Shown: positions 1-6,944, numbered from the stretch's first letter. The stretch: 14,886 nucleotides of DNA from JAFKKF01 sp035651055 (GCA_035651055.1 DASRGK010000080.1:1-14886), one strand, 5' to 3'. The notes: a model not told the origin generated them from the sequence alone. Made by a program: numbers and translations.

Positions 1-300
1 GCCGGCTTCGAGCGCGGCGGCCCGGACGGCTCGGCGATGGACAGCGCCGGGTACCTCTGGAACGCCCGCTATGGCGGCGGCTGCATCGTCCGCGTGGCGC
101 CGGACGGCAGGCTCGATCGCGTGATCGAAATGCCGGTCGACAACGTGACGACATGCACCTTCGGCGGCCCGGACCTGCGCACCCTCTATGTCACGTCGGC
201 CAAGGGCGGTAGCGGTGCGCGCGGACGCCTGGCGGGCGGCGTGTTCACGCTCCCGGTTGACGATCCGGGCCTGCCGGAGAACGTCTTCCGCATCCGGTAG
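1..300 (+). CDS. SMP-30/gluconolactonase/LRE-family protein, C-terminal part
   Basis: The 3' end of a gene that starts upstream of the window; 99 residues are visible and reading frame 1 is open from base 1. The sequence shows the C-terminal half of the SMP-30/regucalcin six-bladed propeller: PDGSAMDSAGYLWNARYGGG (blade motif with the conserved Asp of the metal site), then VAPDGRL, then the family's signature-like stretch TFGGPDLRTLYVTSA, ending in a GGVFTLPVDDPG strand. Known members are cytoplasmic lactonases that hydrolyse sugar lactones with a divalent metal, often in sugar-acid catabolism. The exact substrate cannot be told here because the N-terminal blades and the upstream neighbours are outside the window. 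The stop is TAG at 298-300. No terminator hairpin is obvious in the 142 bases before the next gene, and I see nothing else in that gap. Confidence 0.9.
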   Translation, partial: AGFERGGPDGSAMDSAGYLWNARYGGGCIVRVAPDGRLDRVIEMPVDNVTTCTFGGPDLRTLYVTSAKGGSGARGRLAGGVFTLPVDDPGLPENVFRIR

Positions 301-442
301 GAACGCACCCGCGCCGCCCGCGGAATTGGCAGGCCCTTCTCCGGCAAGGCGAATCCCGCCATAACCACGCCGTATTGGCGTGGGAGTCGCAAGGGCGAGG
401 GGACGCCGATCCGCTCGCGTCGAGCGAGTTGGAGAAAGAAAT

Positions 443-1858
443 ATGAGAAGCACCTGCCGTATTGCCGCGGCGGTTGCGGCGGTTGTCTCGCTTGCCGCAG
501 CCACCGAAGCGCTGGCCGACAGCCGCCTCTTCAGCGCCCGCACCGACAAGCCCGATGTCACCATCGACCAGGTCTCGATCAACGGACGTCAGCTCGCCGT
601 AGCCGGCAAGGGCGGCGGCGTCACCTTCTTCCGGATCGAGAATCCGTCCGGCCCGGTGCCCTGCACGGCCAACATGATCTTCACCGCCTCGACCGGCCTG
701 CGCAGCGCCGCCTCGGTCGACCTCTGCGCGGCGAACTGGGAAATCACCCTCCCGGCGCGTATGAGCTGGGTGCCGCTGCCCGGCTCCGGCCCGGCTCCCG
801 GCCCCGTCGCGGGCCCGGGACCGGTCACGCCGCCGCCCGGCACGCGCGCGGTTACCATCACGACCGACGATCCGGCCAACCGCATCACCGAGGTCTATCT
901 CGACCGCCAGCCGATGCAGATCATTGCGCGCGGCGGCAACTCCGCGCAGATCGCGGTTCCCGGCAGCCCGGGGGGCATCACCTGCCAGCGCGACCTCGGG
1001 CTCCGTCTTGCCGACGGCCGCTCGATCGCGCGGCGGGTGAATATCTGCGCCAATAACTGGTCGGTCCTCGTCATGGTCGCCGGCGACGTCACCTCGCCGG
1101 CGCCGGCGCCATCACCGGCGCCGACGCCGCCGCCCGGACCCGGCCCGTTGGCGCTCGCCCAGTGGTCGGTCTCCTCCGGCGCCGGCAACGTCACGCTCGT
1201 CCTCGGCTATCCGGGCAGCAATCGCACCGAGTTCGTCGCCGTCTGCCGGCAGGGCACCGGCCAGGCGACGGTGACCATCGGTCGGGCGGTGCCCGGTCTT
1301 TCGCCCGGGCGGCCGATCAGCGTGGATATCTATGCCGGCCTGTTCAGAAGCAGCTACAGCGCCACGGGACTGCCCTATGACCCGGCTGTCGGCGGTTCGC
1401 AGCCGCGGTTCTCCGTCAATGTCGGGGATCCGCTCTGGGGCGCCATGATCACCGAGGCGCAGCTCAGCATCGGCTTCGGCGGCAATTCGCCCTATCCCCC
1501 GCTGTCGCTGAAGGGCAGTTCCGGCCCGACGCGCCAGTTCCTCGCCGCGTGCCGCCCGGCGCCGGTCGTCGTCAATCCCGGTCCGCTGCCGCCCTCCGGT
1601 CCCGGTCCGGGACCCGGACCGGCCTTCGGCACGGTGTTCAGCTGCGATGACGGCTCGGAGATTCGGGTGGCCTTCAGCGGTGGCGGCGGTCCCGTCCGCA
1701 TCACCGAGGGCTTTGCGCCCGCGCGCCTCCTGCCGCGCGCGCCCTCGGAGGGCGACACCGATGTCTGGGAGGCCGGCCCGTTCCGCCTCGAAGGCATCGA
1801 CGAGGAGATCCACTACATGCGGCCCGGCGCCCCGCCGCGCGCCTGCCGGCCGTCCTGA
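443..1858 (+). CDS. Secreted multi-module protein with tandem repeat and MliC-like C-terminus
   Basis: A 471-residue exported protein of unknown function. I chose ATG 443, not the upstream in-frame ATG at 380, because GGAGAAAG (431-438) is a good ribosome site for 443 and translation from there begins with a clean signal peptide (MRSTCRIAAAVAAVVSLAAA, probable cleavage ALA/DS near residue 27). Four modules are separated by Pro/Gly linkers at about residues 111-133, 217-235 and 378-396. Modules 1 and 2 are visibly duplicated: each has two Cys exactly 21 residues apart (C74/C95 and C181/C202) with the second Cys in VDLCAANWEI or VNICANNWSV. Module 3 (about 236-377) also carries two Cys. Module 4 (about 397-471) begins FSCDDGSEIRVAF and ends in a lone Cys five residues from the end, resembling the MliC/PliC fold that inhibits c-type lysozyme. 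The MliC call is inference from this pattern; the others are unrecognised. Export and paired cysteines suggest disulfide-bonded periplasmic or surface modules. Confidence 0.85.
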   Translation: MRSTCRIAAAVAAVVSLAAATEALADSRLFSARTDKPDVTIDQVSINGRQLAVAGKGGGVTFFRIENPSGPVPCTANMIFTASTGLRSAASVDLCAANWEITLPARMSWVPLPGSGPAPGPVAGPGPVTPPPGTRAVTITTDDPANRITEVYLDRQPMQIIARGGNSAQIAVPGSPGGITCQRDLGLRLADGRSIARRVNICANNWSVLVMVAGDVTSPAPAPSPAPTPPPGPGPLALAQWSVSSGAGNVTLVLGYPGSNRTEFVAVCRQGTGQATVTIGRAVPGLSPGRPISVDIYAGLFRSSYSATGLPYDPAVGGSQPRFSVNVGDPLWGAMITEAQLSIGFGGNSPYPPLSLKGSSGPTRQFLAACRPAPVVVNPGPLPPSGPGPGPGPAFGTVFSCDDGSEIRVAFSGGGGPVRITEGFAPARLLPRAPSEGDTDVWEAGPFRLEGIDEEIHYMRPGAPPRACRPS

Positions 1859-1892
1859 CCGGCGACGTCGCGGACGTGACCTGAAAGGCACA

Positions 1893-1915
1893 GGCCGGAG
1901 CTGACCGCTCCGGCC
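1893..1915 (+). terminator. GC hairpin after the MliC-like gene
   Basis: A perfect 9-bp inverted repeat GGCCGGAGC / GCTCCGGCC with a 5-base loop (TGACC) begins 34 bases after the stop of the preceding gene. It lacks a T tract, so it is either a weak or factor-assisted terminator or an mRNA 3'-end stabiliser. It separates the secreted-protein gene from the MATE gene. Confidence 0.45.
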
Positions 1916-1954
1916 GGGTAGCCTCGCCGGGCCTGCCGCTATAGAAGCGCCGCC

Positions 1955-3358
1955 ATGTCAGAGACGGCTGCCATGGCGTCTGCCCCGCGCGCATCGTGGG
2001 GCAGGGAGGTGCGCGACACGCTCGTGCTCGCCCTGCCATTGATCCTCACCAACATCACCCAGGTGGCGCTCGGCGCGACCGACGTGATCATGATGGGCTG
2101 GCTCGGACCGGAAGCGCTCGCCGCCGGCGCGCTCGCCACCAACCTCAACTTCGCCTTTGTCGTCTTCGGGATGGGCCTGGTCACCGCGACCGCGCCGATG
2201 ATCGCGAGCGAACTCGGCCGCAAGCGCCATTCCGTCCGCGACGTGCGTCGCACCGTGCGCCAGGGACTGTGGTCGGCGATCCTGGTCAGTATCCCCTTCG
2301 GCCTCGTTCTCTGGCATGCCGAACCGATCCTTCGCGGGCTCGGCCAGGTGCCGGCGCTCGCCGCGGAGGCGTCCGCCTATAACCGCACGCTCCTCTGGTC
2401 GATTCCGCCCTTCCTCGCCTACGTCGTCCTCCGCAATTTCGTTGCGGCGATGCAGCGGCCGATGGTTGCGCTGGGGATCGGCATTGCCGGTGTCGTCGTC
2501 AACGCGTTCCTGGTCTGGGGCCTGATGTTCGGCCATTTCGGCACCGCGCCGCTGGGGCTGCCGGGCGCCGGCATCGGCACCACGCTCACCTCGTGCCTTC
2601 TCTTCTTCGGCCTCGCCGCCGCGATCGGCCTCGACCGGCGCCTGCGCCGCTACCGCCTCTTCGGCCGGTTCTGGCGGGCCGACTGGCCGCGGCTCCGCGC
2701 CCTGTGGCGCCTCGGCGCGCCGATCGCGGTCACGATGGGGCTGGAGACCACCGTCTTCAACGCTTCCACCTTCATCATGGGTCTGATCGGCCCGGCATCG
2801 ATCGCCGCCTATTCGATCGCCATCCAGTTCGCCTCGCTCACCTTCATGGTCCCGGTCGGGTTCGGATTGGCGGCGACCGTCCGCGTCGGGCGCGCCTACG
2901 GCGCCCGCGACTGGGTTGCGGCGGCGCGCGCCGGGTGGACCGCGTGGTTTCTGGCGCAGACCTATGCCTGCTTCACCGCGGTCATCATGCTCTTCGCCGG
3001 ACGCGAGGTCGTCAGCGTCTATCTCGCCGTCGATGAGCCGGCCAACCAGCCGGTCGTGACCCTCGCCGTGACCTTCCTCATCTATGCCGGGCTTTTCCAG
3101 TTCTTCGACTGCGCCCAGACCGTCACGCTCGGCATGCTCCGCGGGCTCCACGACACGCGCGTTCCGCTCTTCTTCGCCCTCGTCGGCTACTGGATCCTCG
3201 GCCTGCCCCTCGGCGTCGTGCTCGCCTTCCAATTCGGCCTTGCCGGCGAGGGGATATGGATCGGCCTGGCGACAGGACTGGCGGTGGTGGCGGTCCTCGC
3301 CACGCGCCGCTGGATCGGCCGGCTGCGCCACGGATTGCCCGCCGCTCGCTCCGTGTGA
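1955..3358 (+). CDS. MATE-family multidrug efflux transporter
   Basis: A 467-residue inner-membrane antiporter of the MATE family (NorM branch), which expels cationic drugs and metabolites in exchange for Na+ or H+. It shows the typical N-terminal start of TM1 (LVLALPLILTNITQVALGAT, then DVIMMGWLGPEALAAGAL), two homologous six-helix halves, and a second-half helix resembling TM7 (LGAPIAVTMGLETTVFNAST). The length fits the usual 440-480. The start at ATG 1955 is the natural one, but no strong Shine-Dalgarno precedes it. A TATAGA (1940-1945) lies only ten bases upstream, so the transcript may have a very short leader or none; this is tentative. The gene is followed by 106 bases before the cytochrome gene, which has its own strong ribosome site, so the two need not be one operon. 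The substrate is not predictable. The identification is secure. Confidence 0.93.
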   Translation: MSETAAMASAPRASWGREVRDTLVLALPLILTNITQVALGATDVIMMGWLGPEALAAGALATNLNFAFVVFGMGLVTATAPMIASELGRKRHSVRDVRRTVRQGLWSAILVSIPFGLVLWHAEPILRGLGQVPALAAEASAYNRTLLWSIPPFLAYVVLRNFVAAMQRPMVALGIGIAGVVVNAFLVWGLMFGHFGTAPLGLPGAGIGTTLTSCLLFFGLAAAIGLDRRLRRYRLFGRFWRADWPRLRALWRLGAPIAVTMGLETTVFNASTFIMGLIGPASIAAYSIAIQFASLTFMVPVGFGLAATVRVGRAYGARDWVAAARAGWTAWFLAQTYACFTAVIMLFAGREVVSVYLAVDEPANQPVVTLAVTFLIYAGLFQFFDCAQTVTLGMLRGLHDTRVPLFFALVGYWILGLPLGVVLAFQFGLAGEGIWIGLATGLAVVAVLATRRWIGRLRHGLPAARSV

Positions 3359-3464
3359 ACCGGAGCTTCATCACGGCGTCACCGGTTGCTGGACATCGTT
3401 TCGAAGGCCTCTAGATTGGCCGGCGAAAGCCCTGTTGAAAATCGGGCCGTAAGGAGGAGAGAGG

Positions 3465-3941
3465 ATGCGACGGACGGGAATTCTCGCATTGGCATTTGTC
3501 GCCCTGGCGCCGTCGGCGGTACTTGCTGCCGACGTGTCGGTCGAACGCGGCAAGCAGATATCGACGATCGGCGGGTGCCATGACTGCCACACCGTCGGCT
3601 ACAACGAATCGGGCGGAAAGATCGATCCGGTGACCGCGCTGAAGGGCAGTCCGGTCGGTTTCCAGGGCCCCTGGGGCACCACCTATCCGATGAACTTGCG
3701 GATCACCGCCGCCAACAAGTCCGAAGACGAGTTCGTCAAGTTCGGGAAGACCTTCCAGACCCGCCCGCCGATGCCCTGGTACAACGTCCACGCCATGGAC
3801 GAGGGCGATCTCCGCTCCCTCTACCAGTACATCAAGTCGCTGGGCGCGCCCGGCGATCCCGCGCCCGACGCGCTTCCGCCGGGCACCGAGCCGAAGACGC
3901 CCTATATCGTTTTCGCGCCGCCGGTCATGCCGAAAGGCTGA
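3465..3941 (+). CDS. Periplasmic mono-haem c-type cytochrome
   Basis: A 158-residue secreted cytochrome c. ATG 3465 follows a near-ideal AAGGAGG (3451-3457). Residues 1-22 are a Sec signal peptide (hydrophobic LALAFVALAPSAVLA, cleavage near AA/DV). The haem site is C38-H-D-C41-H42, giving covalent haem attachment with His42 as one axial ligand. Met103 (in RPPMPW) or Met111 (in HAMDEGDL) is the likely second ligand. The stretch MPWYNVHAMDEGDLRSLYQY followed by IKSLG is the C-terminal helix typical of class I cytochrome domains seen in dehydrogenase cytochrome subunits. A Pro-rich tail (about 126-158) follows. No dehydrogenase or oxidase gene adjoins it, so its partner is unknown; it presumably carries electrons in the periplasm. 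A strong terminator lies 26 bases after the stop. Confidence 0.9.
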   Translation: MRRTGILALAFVALAPSAVLAADVSVERGKQISTIGGCHDCHTVGYNESGGKIDPVTALKGSPVGFQGPWGTTYPMNLRITAANKSEDEFVKFGKTFQTRPPMPWYNVHAMDEGDLRSLYQYIKSLGAPGDPAPDALPPGTEPKTPYIVFAPPVMPKG

Positions 3942-3967
3942 ACCGCTTCGACGATCCCCTGCATCGG

Positions 3968-3996
3968 AAAGGCCCGGCCATCTCGCCGGGCCTTTT
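3968..3996 (+). terminator. Rho-independent terminator of the cytochrome gene
   Basis: AAAGGCCCGGC (3968-3978) pairs with GCCGGGCCTTT (3985-3995) around a 6-base loop, followed by a T-rich run (TTTTCATTTCTT). It lies 26 bases after the cytochrome stop codon and reads rightward. Confidence 0.88.
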
Positions 3997-4124
3997 CATT
4001 TCTTCCCCTGGGCTGCGCTCTGCAGATTCGCCGCTCTCGCTGCCCACTTCTCCATCGTCGGCACTGAACGAAGGTATTGCGATCGAGCGTCCGGGGTCCC
4101 GCCGGGCGATGCCGCCAAAAGCAA

Positions 4125-4149
4125 AGGCCCGGGCGACTGGCCCGGGCCT
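4125..4149 (-). terminator. Rho-independent terminator of the leftward small gene
   Basis: On the minus strand AGGCCCGGGC and GCCCGGGCCT form a perfect 10-bp stem with a 5-base loop (CAGTC), then TTTGCTTTT. It lies about 48 bases beyond the stop of the leftward gene ending at 4198. Its stem core (GGCCCGG) resembles that of the rightward terminator 130 bases away. The bases between the two hairpins (3997-4124) hold no gene that I can see. Confidence 0.85.
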
Positions 4150-4197
4150 CGTTCCGTCGGGGCGGGGTGCTGGTCGGTCCCGCCCTTTGCCGGAATG

Positions 4198-4488
4198 CTA
4201 GGTCTTCGGCTTCACGCCGAGGTCGGCCAGCGCCTGGGTGAGCTTGCGCTCGCCCTGCGAATACTTCTTGTCCGTGCAGAGCTTGGTGCCGGCATCGGCG
4301 AGCTTCTGCGCGTCGCCGAGTTTCTTCGCCTTCGGGTTGGCCTTGGCGGCGTCGGCGAACTGCTGCTCGAGCGAGGTGCAGCGGGCGCTCGGATCGGGCT
4401 TGGGAGTCGAGGCGCTGGTCGCCGCGAGCGAAACGCTCGGGATCGCCGCAGCAATGACGATGGCGCCGAGCAGGGAGCGAAGGATCAT
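4198..4488 (-). CDS. Small secreted helical protein with two cysteines, unknown function
   Basis: A 96-residue protein. I chose ATG 4488 rather than the upstream in-frame ATG at 4602 because translation from 4488 begins directly with a signal peptide (MILRSLLGAIVIAAAIPSVS, cleavage after LA-A near residue 22) and GGAG lies nine bases upstream. The mature part of about 74 residues is charged and probably helical (EQQFADAAKANPKAKKLGDA, QKLADAGTKLC, ERKLTQALADLGVKPK). C37 and C71 could form a disulfide joining two helices in the periplasm. I do not recognise a named family. It is divergent from the response regulator gene across a 173-base gap, and its upstream region carries a GGGGTTACGC element also found before the other 96-residue secreted protein on the far side of the two-component genes. 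This suggests, but does not prove, that it is a target of that regulator. Confidence 0.8.
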   Translation of the reverse strand: MILRSLLGAIVIAAAIPSVSLAATSASTPKPDPSARCTSLEQQFADAAKANPKAKKLGDAQKLADAGTKLCTDKKYSQGERKLTQALADLGVKPKT

Positions 4489-4551
4489 GGGGGTAGTCTC
4501 CGGATTCTGCGGCCGAGGGAGCCGGCCGTGCGATGGGAGTTGAACAGCGGC

Positions 4552-4561
4552 GCGTAACCCC
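4552..4561 (-). promoter_or_regulatory. GGGGTTACGC element, candidate response-regulator site
   Basis: Read on the minus strand this is GGGGTTACGC, about 64 bases upstream of the start of the leftward 96-residue gene and about 100 bases upstream of the response regulator start. The same ten bases occur at 6838-6847, and the flanks are also alike (CCGGAAAAGTG before this copy, CCGAAATATT before the other, and GCCG or CCG following). The repeated position before genes flanking the two-component system is seen directly; binding by that regulator is inference. Confidence 0.55.
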
Positions 4562-4661
4562 CACTTTTCCGGTTGTTGCGGGCCGCCGCTCGGCTGAAAC
4601 AATCAGCAACAAAAGCGCCTTGTTCGGCGGCTATCTGGTTCGGAATTCGAGGGTTTCCGTT

Positions 4662-5381
4662 GTGGAAGAAACCGCGCGCCTCCTCATCATCGACGACGAT
4701 CGCGAAATCCGCGACCTCCTGTCGCGCCTGCTCACCCAGCACGGCTATGCCGTGACTACCGGCCGCGACGGGAAGGACATGGAGGCCGCCCTCGCCAAGG
4801 GAAAATTCGACCTCGTGATTCTCGACGTCATGCTCCCCGGGAAGAGCGGCCTCGAACTCTGCCGGGAGCTGCGCAACGCATCTCCCATTCCGATTCTGAT
4901 GCTCACCGCGATGGGCGAGGAAACCGACCGCGTCGTCGGACTTGAACTCGGCGCCGACGACTACCTCGCCAAGCCCTTCGGCCCGCGCGAGCTCCTCGCC
5001 CGGGTTCGCGCGATGCTCCGGCGCTCGAAAATCACCGTCGCCGCCTCGGCTCCGCAGAACGCCAAGCAGCTCCGCTTTGCCGGCTGGAAGCTCGATCTCG
5101 GCCGCCGTCGCCTGGAAACGCCGGAAGGCATGCTGGTCGGCCTGACCACCGGCGAATTCGAGCTCCTCGTCGCCTTTGCCGAACATCCGCAGCGCGTGCT
5201 CAGCCGCGACCAGCTCCTCGACCTGTCGCGCGGCCGCGACGCGAACCCCTTCGACCGCAGCGTTGACGTCCAGGTGAGCCGCGTCCGCCGCAAGCTGGCG
5301 GACGACCCGAAGTCGCCGAGCATGATCGTCACCGTGCGCGGCGACGGCTACATGTTCACGCCGCGGGTGGAGGTGGCATGA
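4662..5381 (+). CDS. OmpR/PhoB-family DNA-binding response regulator
   Basis: A 239-residue response regulator paired with the next gene. The receiver domain (about 6-118) has the acidic pocket D11-D12-D13, phospho-acceptor D55 (LVILDVMLPG), T82 (ILMLTAMG) and K104 (DDYLAKPFGPREL). The C-terminal winged helix (about 138-236) has the OmpR-type features TTGEFELLVAFAEHPQRVLS, RDQLLDL, a recognition-helix region FDRSVDVQVSRVRRKL and the wing TVRGDGYMF. The start is set at GTG 4662: AGGG (4650-4653) sits eight bases before it and the product is then of normal length, while the in-frame ATG at 4533 would add 43 residues unlike the family. The stop overlaps the kinase start by four bases (ATGA), so the two are translationally coupled. 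Likely targets are the two flanking small secreted-protein genes that share the GTTACGC element. Confidence 0.93.
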   Translation: MEETARLLIIDDDREIRDLLSRLLTQHGYAVTTGRDGKDMEAALAKGKFDLVILDVMLPGKSGLELCRELRNASPIPILMLTAMGEETDRVVGLELGADDYLAKPFGPRELLARVRAMLRRSKITVAASAPQNAKQLRFAGWKLDLGRRRLETPEGMLVGLTTGEFELLVAFAEHPQRVLSRDQLLDLSRGRDANPFDRSVDVQVSRVRRKLADDPKSPSMIVTVRGDGYMFTPRVEVA

Positions 5382-6802
5382 GGCGGCTCCTGCCGGACAG
5401 CCTTGCGGCCTGGTCGCTGCTCATCGTCATCGCCGGGCTTGTGATCATCCTCATCTCCGCCGTCTCGGTGATGCTCGACAACCGCGCCGCCAATGCCCGC
5501 ATGATGGGCTTCTTCCATCTCGCCGAGCGGGTCTCGTCGATCAGCCGGACGGTCGCCGAGGAGACCGACCCGAACCAGCGGAAGCGCCTGGCGGAGACGC
5601 TTTCCGACCCCACGTTGATCGTGCGCGTCGAGGACAAGCCGCTTGCCATGAGCACCGTCGGCGCCGATGACGAGCTTGCCGAGCTGGAGGACATCCTCCA
5701 GGCGCGGCTCGCCGATTCCAAGGTCGCCGACATCCATGTCGAGCGGCGCGACCGCGAGGACGTGGCGGTCGAGAACGCGATCGAGGTGCCGGGCGATCAG
5801 GCCGGGCCGGTCGAGCGCGAGCTGACCGAAATTGCCCGGGGCTACGCGCGGAACGACGTGAACGTGGCCTCGATCAAGCTCGCCGACGGCACCTGGATCA
5901 ACTTCGTCATCGCGCTCGCCCCGTCCGCGAGCCTGTGGACGACCGAGACGATCCTCGCGACCCTGCTGGCCGTCCTCCTGGTTCTGGCCGGCGCGCTCTG
6001 GGCCCTCCGCCACCTGACCCAGCCCTATGCGCTGCTCGCGCGCGCGGCGGAACGTTTCGGCCGCGACCTCCATGCCGCGCCGTTGCCGGAAAAGGGCCCG
6101 CGCGAACTGCGCATGGCCGCCCATGCCTTCAACACCATGCGCGAACGCCTGCAGCGCCTCGTCAGCGACCGCAACCAGATGGTCGCCGCCATCTCGCATG
6201 ACCTTCGCACGCCGGTAACCCGCCTTCGCCTGCGGGCGGAATTCGTCGAGGACCAGGAACAGCGCCAGGCCATGCTCCGCGACCTCGCCGAGATCGAGAC
6301 CATGACCAGCTCGGTCCTTGCTTTTGCCAGCGATTCGGCGGAACCCGAGCCGCGCGAGACGCTCGACCTCGTCTCGCTCCTCCAGACGATTTGCGACGAG
6401 ACTCCCGGAGCGGTGCTGACCCTCCCGCCGGACCTTCCGCCGCGGGTTCCCTATCCGGCGCAGCCGGTCGCGCTCCGCCGCTGCATCTCCAACCTCGTCG
6501 ACAACGCCATCAAATATGGCGGCTGCGCCCGCGTCTCCATCGCCGCGACCCCCGCCGGCACCTCGATCATCGTCGAGGACGACGGTCCGGGCATCGCCGA
6601 CGATGCCATCGAGACCGTCTTCCGTCCCTTCCGCCGCCTCGAAGTGTCGCGCAACCGCGAGACCGGCGGCACCGGCCTCGGCCTTACCATCGCCCGTTCG
6701 GTGGCGCGCGCCCACGGCGGCGACGTGACTTTGTCGAACCGCAGCCCGCATGGCCTGAGGGCCGAGATATTGCTGCCGCGGGCGGCCGCGATGGCGGCGT
6801 AA
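5378..6802 (+). CDS. Membrane sensor histidine kinase
   Basis: A 474-residue inner-membrane sensor, partner of the overlapping response regulator. In order: TM1 (about 10-33, WSLLIVIAGLVIILISAVSV); an acidic periplasmic sensor region of about 150 residues with no Cys or His cluster and no recognisable domain; TM2 (about 189-209); HAMP (about 210-262); the dimerisation/phospho-acceptor helix with His274 in ISHDLRTPVTRLRLRAEF; then the ATPase domain with N box NLVDNAIKYG (about 371-380), G1 box VEDDGPGI (about 399-406) and G2 box GGTGLGLTIA (about 430-439). The F-box region FRPFRRLE is also present. The architecture is that of the EnvZ/RstB class. The stimulus is not evident from the sequence; the His-rich secreted protein encoded just downstream makes a metal or periplasmic-stress signal worth considering, as inference only. 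The stop codon lies inside an inverted repeat of the GTTACGC element. Confidence 0.93.
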   Translation: MRRLLPDSLAAWSLLIVIAGLVIILISAVSVMLDNRAANARMMGFFHLAERVSSISRTVAEETDPNQRKRLAETLSDPTLIVRVEDKPLAMSTVGADDELAELEDILQARLADSKVADIHVERRDREDVAVENAIEVPGDQAGPVERELTEIARGYARNDVNVASIKLADGTWINFVIALAPSASLWTTETILATLLAVLLVLAGALWALRHLTQPYALLARAAERFGRDLHAAPLPEKGPRELRMAAHAFNTMRERLQRLVSDRNQMVAAISHDLRTPVTRLRLRAEFVEDQEQRQAMLRDLAEIETMTSSVLAFASDSAEPEPRETLDLVSLLQTICDETPGAVLTLPPDLPPRVPYPAQPVALRRCISNLVDNAIKYGGCARVSIAATPAGTSIIVEDDGPGIADDAIETVFRPFRRLEVSRNRETGGTGLGLTIARSVARAHGGDVTLSNRSPHGLRAEILLPRAAAMAA

Positions 6803-6815
6803 CCGGCTGTTACGC
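6797..6815. promoter_or_regulatory. Palindromic pair of GTTACGC elements
   Basis: GCGTAAC (6797-6803), five bases (CGGCT), then GTTACGC (6809-6815): a perfect 7-bp inverted repeat. It straddles the kinase stop codon and lies upstream of the His-rich protein gene. A further GTTACGC begins at 6841, 32 bases after the second arm, about three helical turns. It could be an operator cluster for the response regulator. As an RNA hairpin it lacks a T tract, so I do not call it a terminator. Confidence 0.5.
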
Positions 6816-6837
6816 GGGCCCGTTCCGCCGAAATATT

Positions 6838-6847
6838 GGGGTTACGC
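6838..6847 (+). promoter_or_regulatory. GGGGTTACGC element before the His-rich protein gene
   Basis: An exact ten-base match to the minus-strand element at 4552-4561, here about 98 bases upstream of ATG 6945. The preceding ATATT and CCGAAA context is also similar to the other copy. It is a candidate activator site for the neighbouring OmpR-type regulator. I cannot place confident -35/-10 boxes downstream of it, which would fit an activator-dependent promoter. Confidence 0.5.
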
Positions 6848-6871
6848 CGCGGGTGTCGCTTGCGGTGCGGA

Positions 6872-6908
6872 TCGAACCGCCTGGCACGGCTGGTAGCGGG
6901 CGGTTCGA
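6872..6908 (+). promoter_or_regulatory. 10-bp inverted repeat in the leader of the His-rich gene
   Basis: TCGAACCGCC (6872-6881) and GGCGGTTCGA (6899-6908) are perfect inverted copies around 17 bases. The right arm ends 36 bases before ATG 6945 and 22 bases before its GGAG ribosome site. If transcribed it would form a stable leader hairpin; as DNA it could be a dimer-binding operator. There is no T run, and the ribosome site is outside the stem, so it is not an obvious riboswitch or attenuator. Confidence 0.5.
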
Positions 6909-6944
6909 CCCGATCAACAACCGACTCCCTGGAGATTTTCCGCC

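Noticed and set aside
772..1146. Pro/Gly-rich repeats as DNA tandem repeats or a CRISPR-like array
   Set aside because: They are coding linkers of irregular length within the secreted multi-module protein, with no regular spacer-repeat structure.
1958..3331. A 457-codon open frame antisense to the MATE gene
   Set aside because: Its translation is low-complexity Arg/Glu/Asp/Gly-rich and it mirrors the MATE gene codons; such open antisense frames are expected in high-GC genes.
3386..3417. TTGCTG and TAGATT as a promoter for the cytochrome gene
   Set aside because: The spacer would be 20 bases, too long for a standard sigma-70 type promoter.
4573..4612. TTGTTGC / GCAACAA inverted copies (7 bp, 26 bases apart) upstream of the response regulator
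   Set aside because: The arms are short and far apart, and no second copy occurs elsewhere; it could be part of the regulator's promoter, but I cannot support it above chance.
4533..4661. The longer response regulator reading from ATG 4533
   Set aside because: The extra 43 residues are unlike any OmpR family member and would cover the shared GTTACGC element; GTG 4662 has a good ribosome site and yields the normal length.
5348..6751. A 467-codon open frame antisense to the kinase gene
   Set aside because: Same reason: charged, low-complexity translation with no motif, while the sense frame has all kinase boxes.
6890..6915. A GGTTCGA stretch resembling a tRNA T-loop
   Set aside because: No anticodon arm, acceptor stem or CCA context nearby; the bases are better explained as one arm of the 10-bp inverted repeat.
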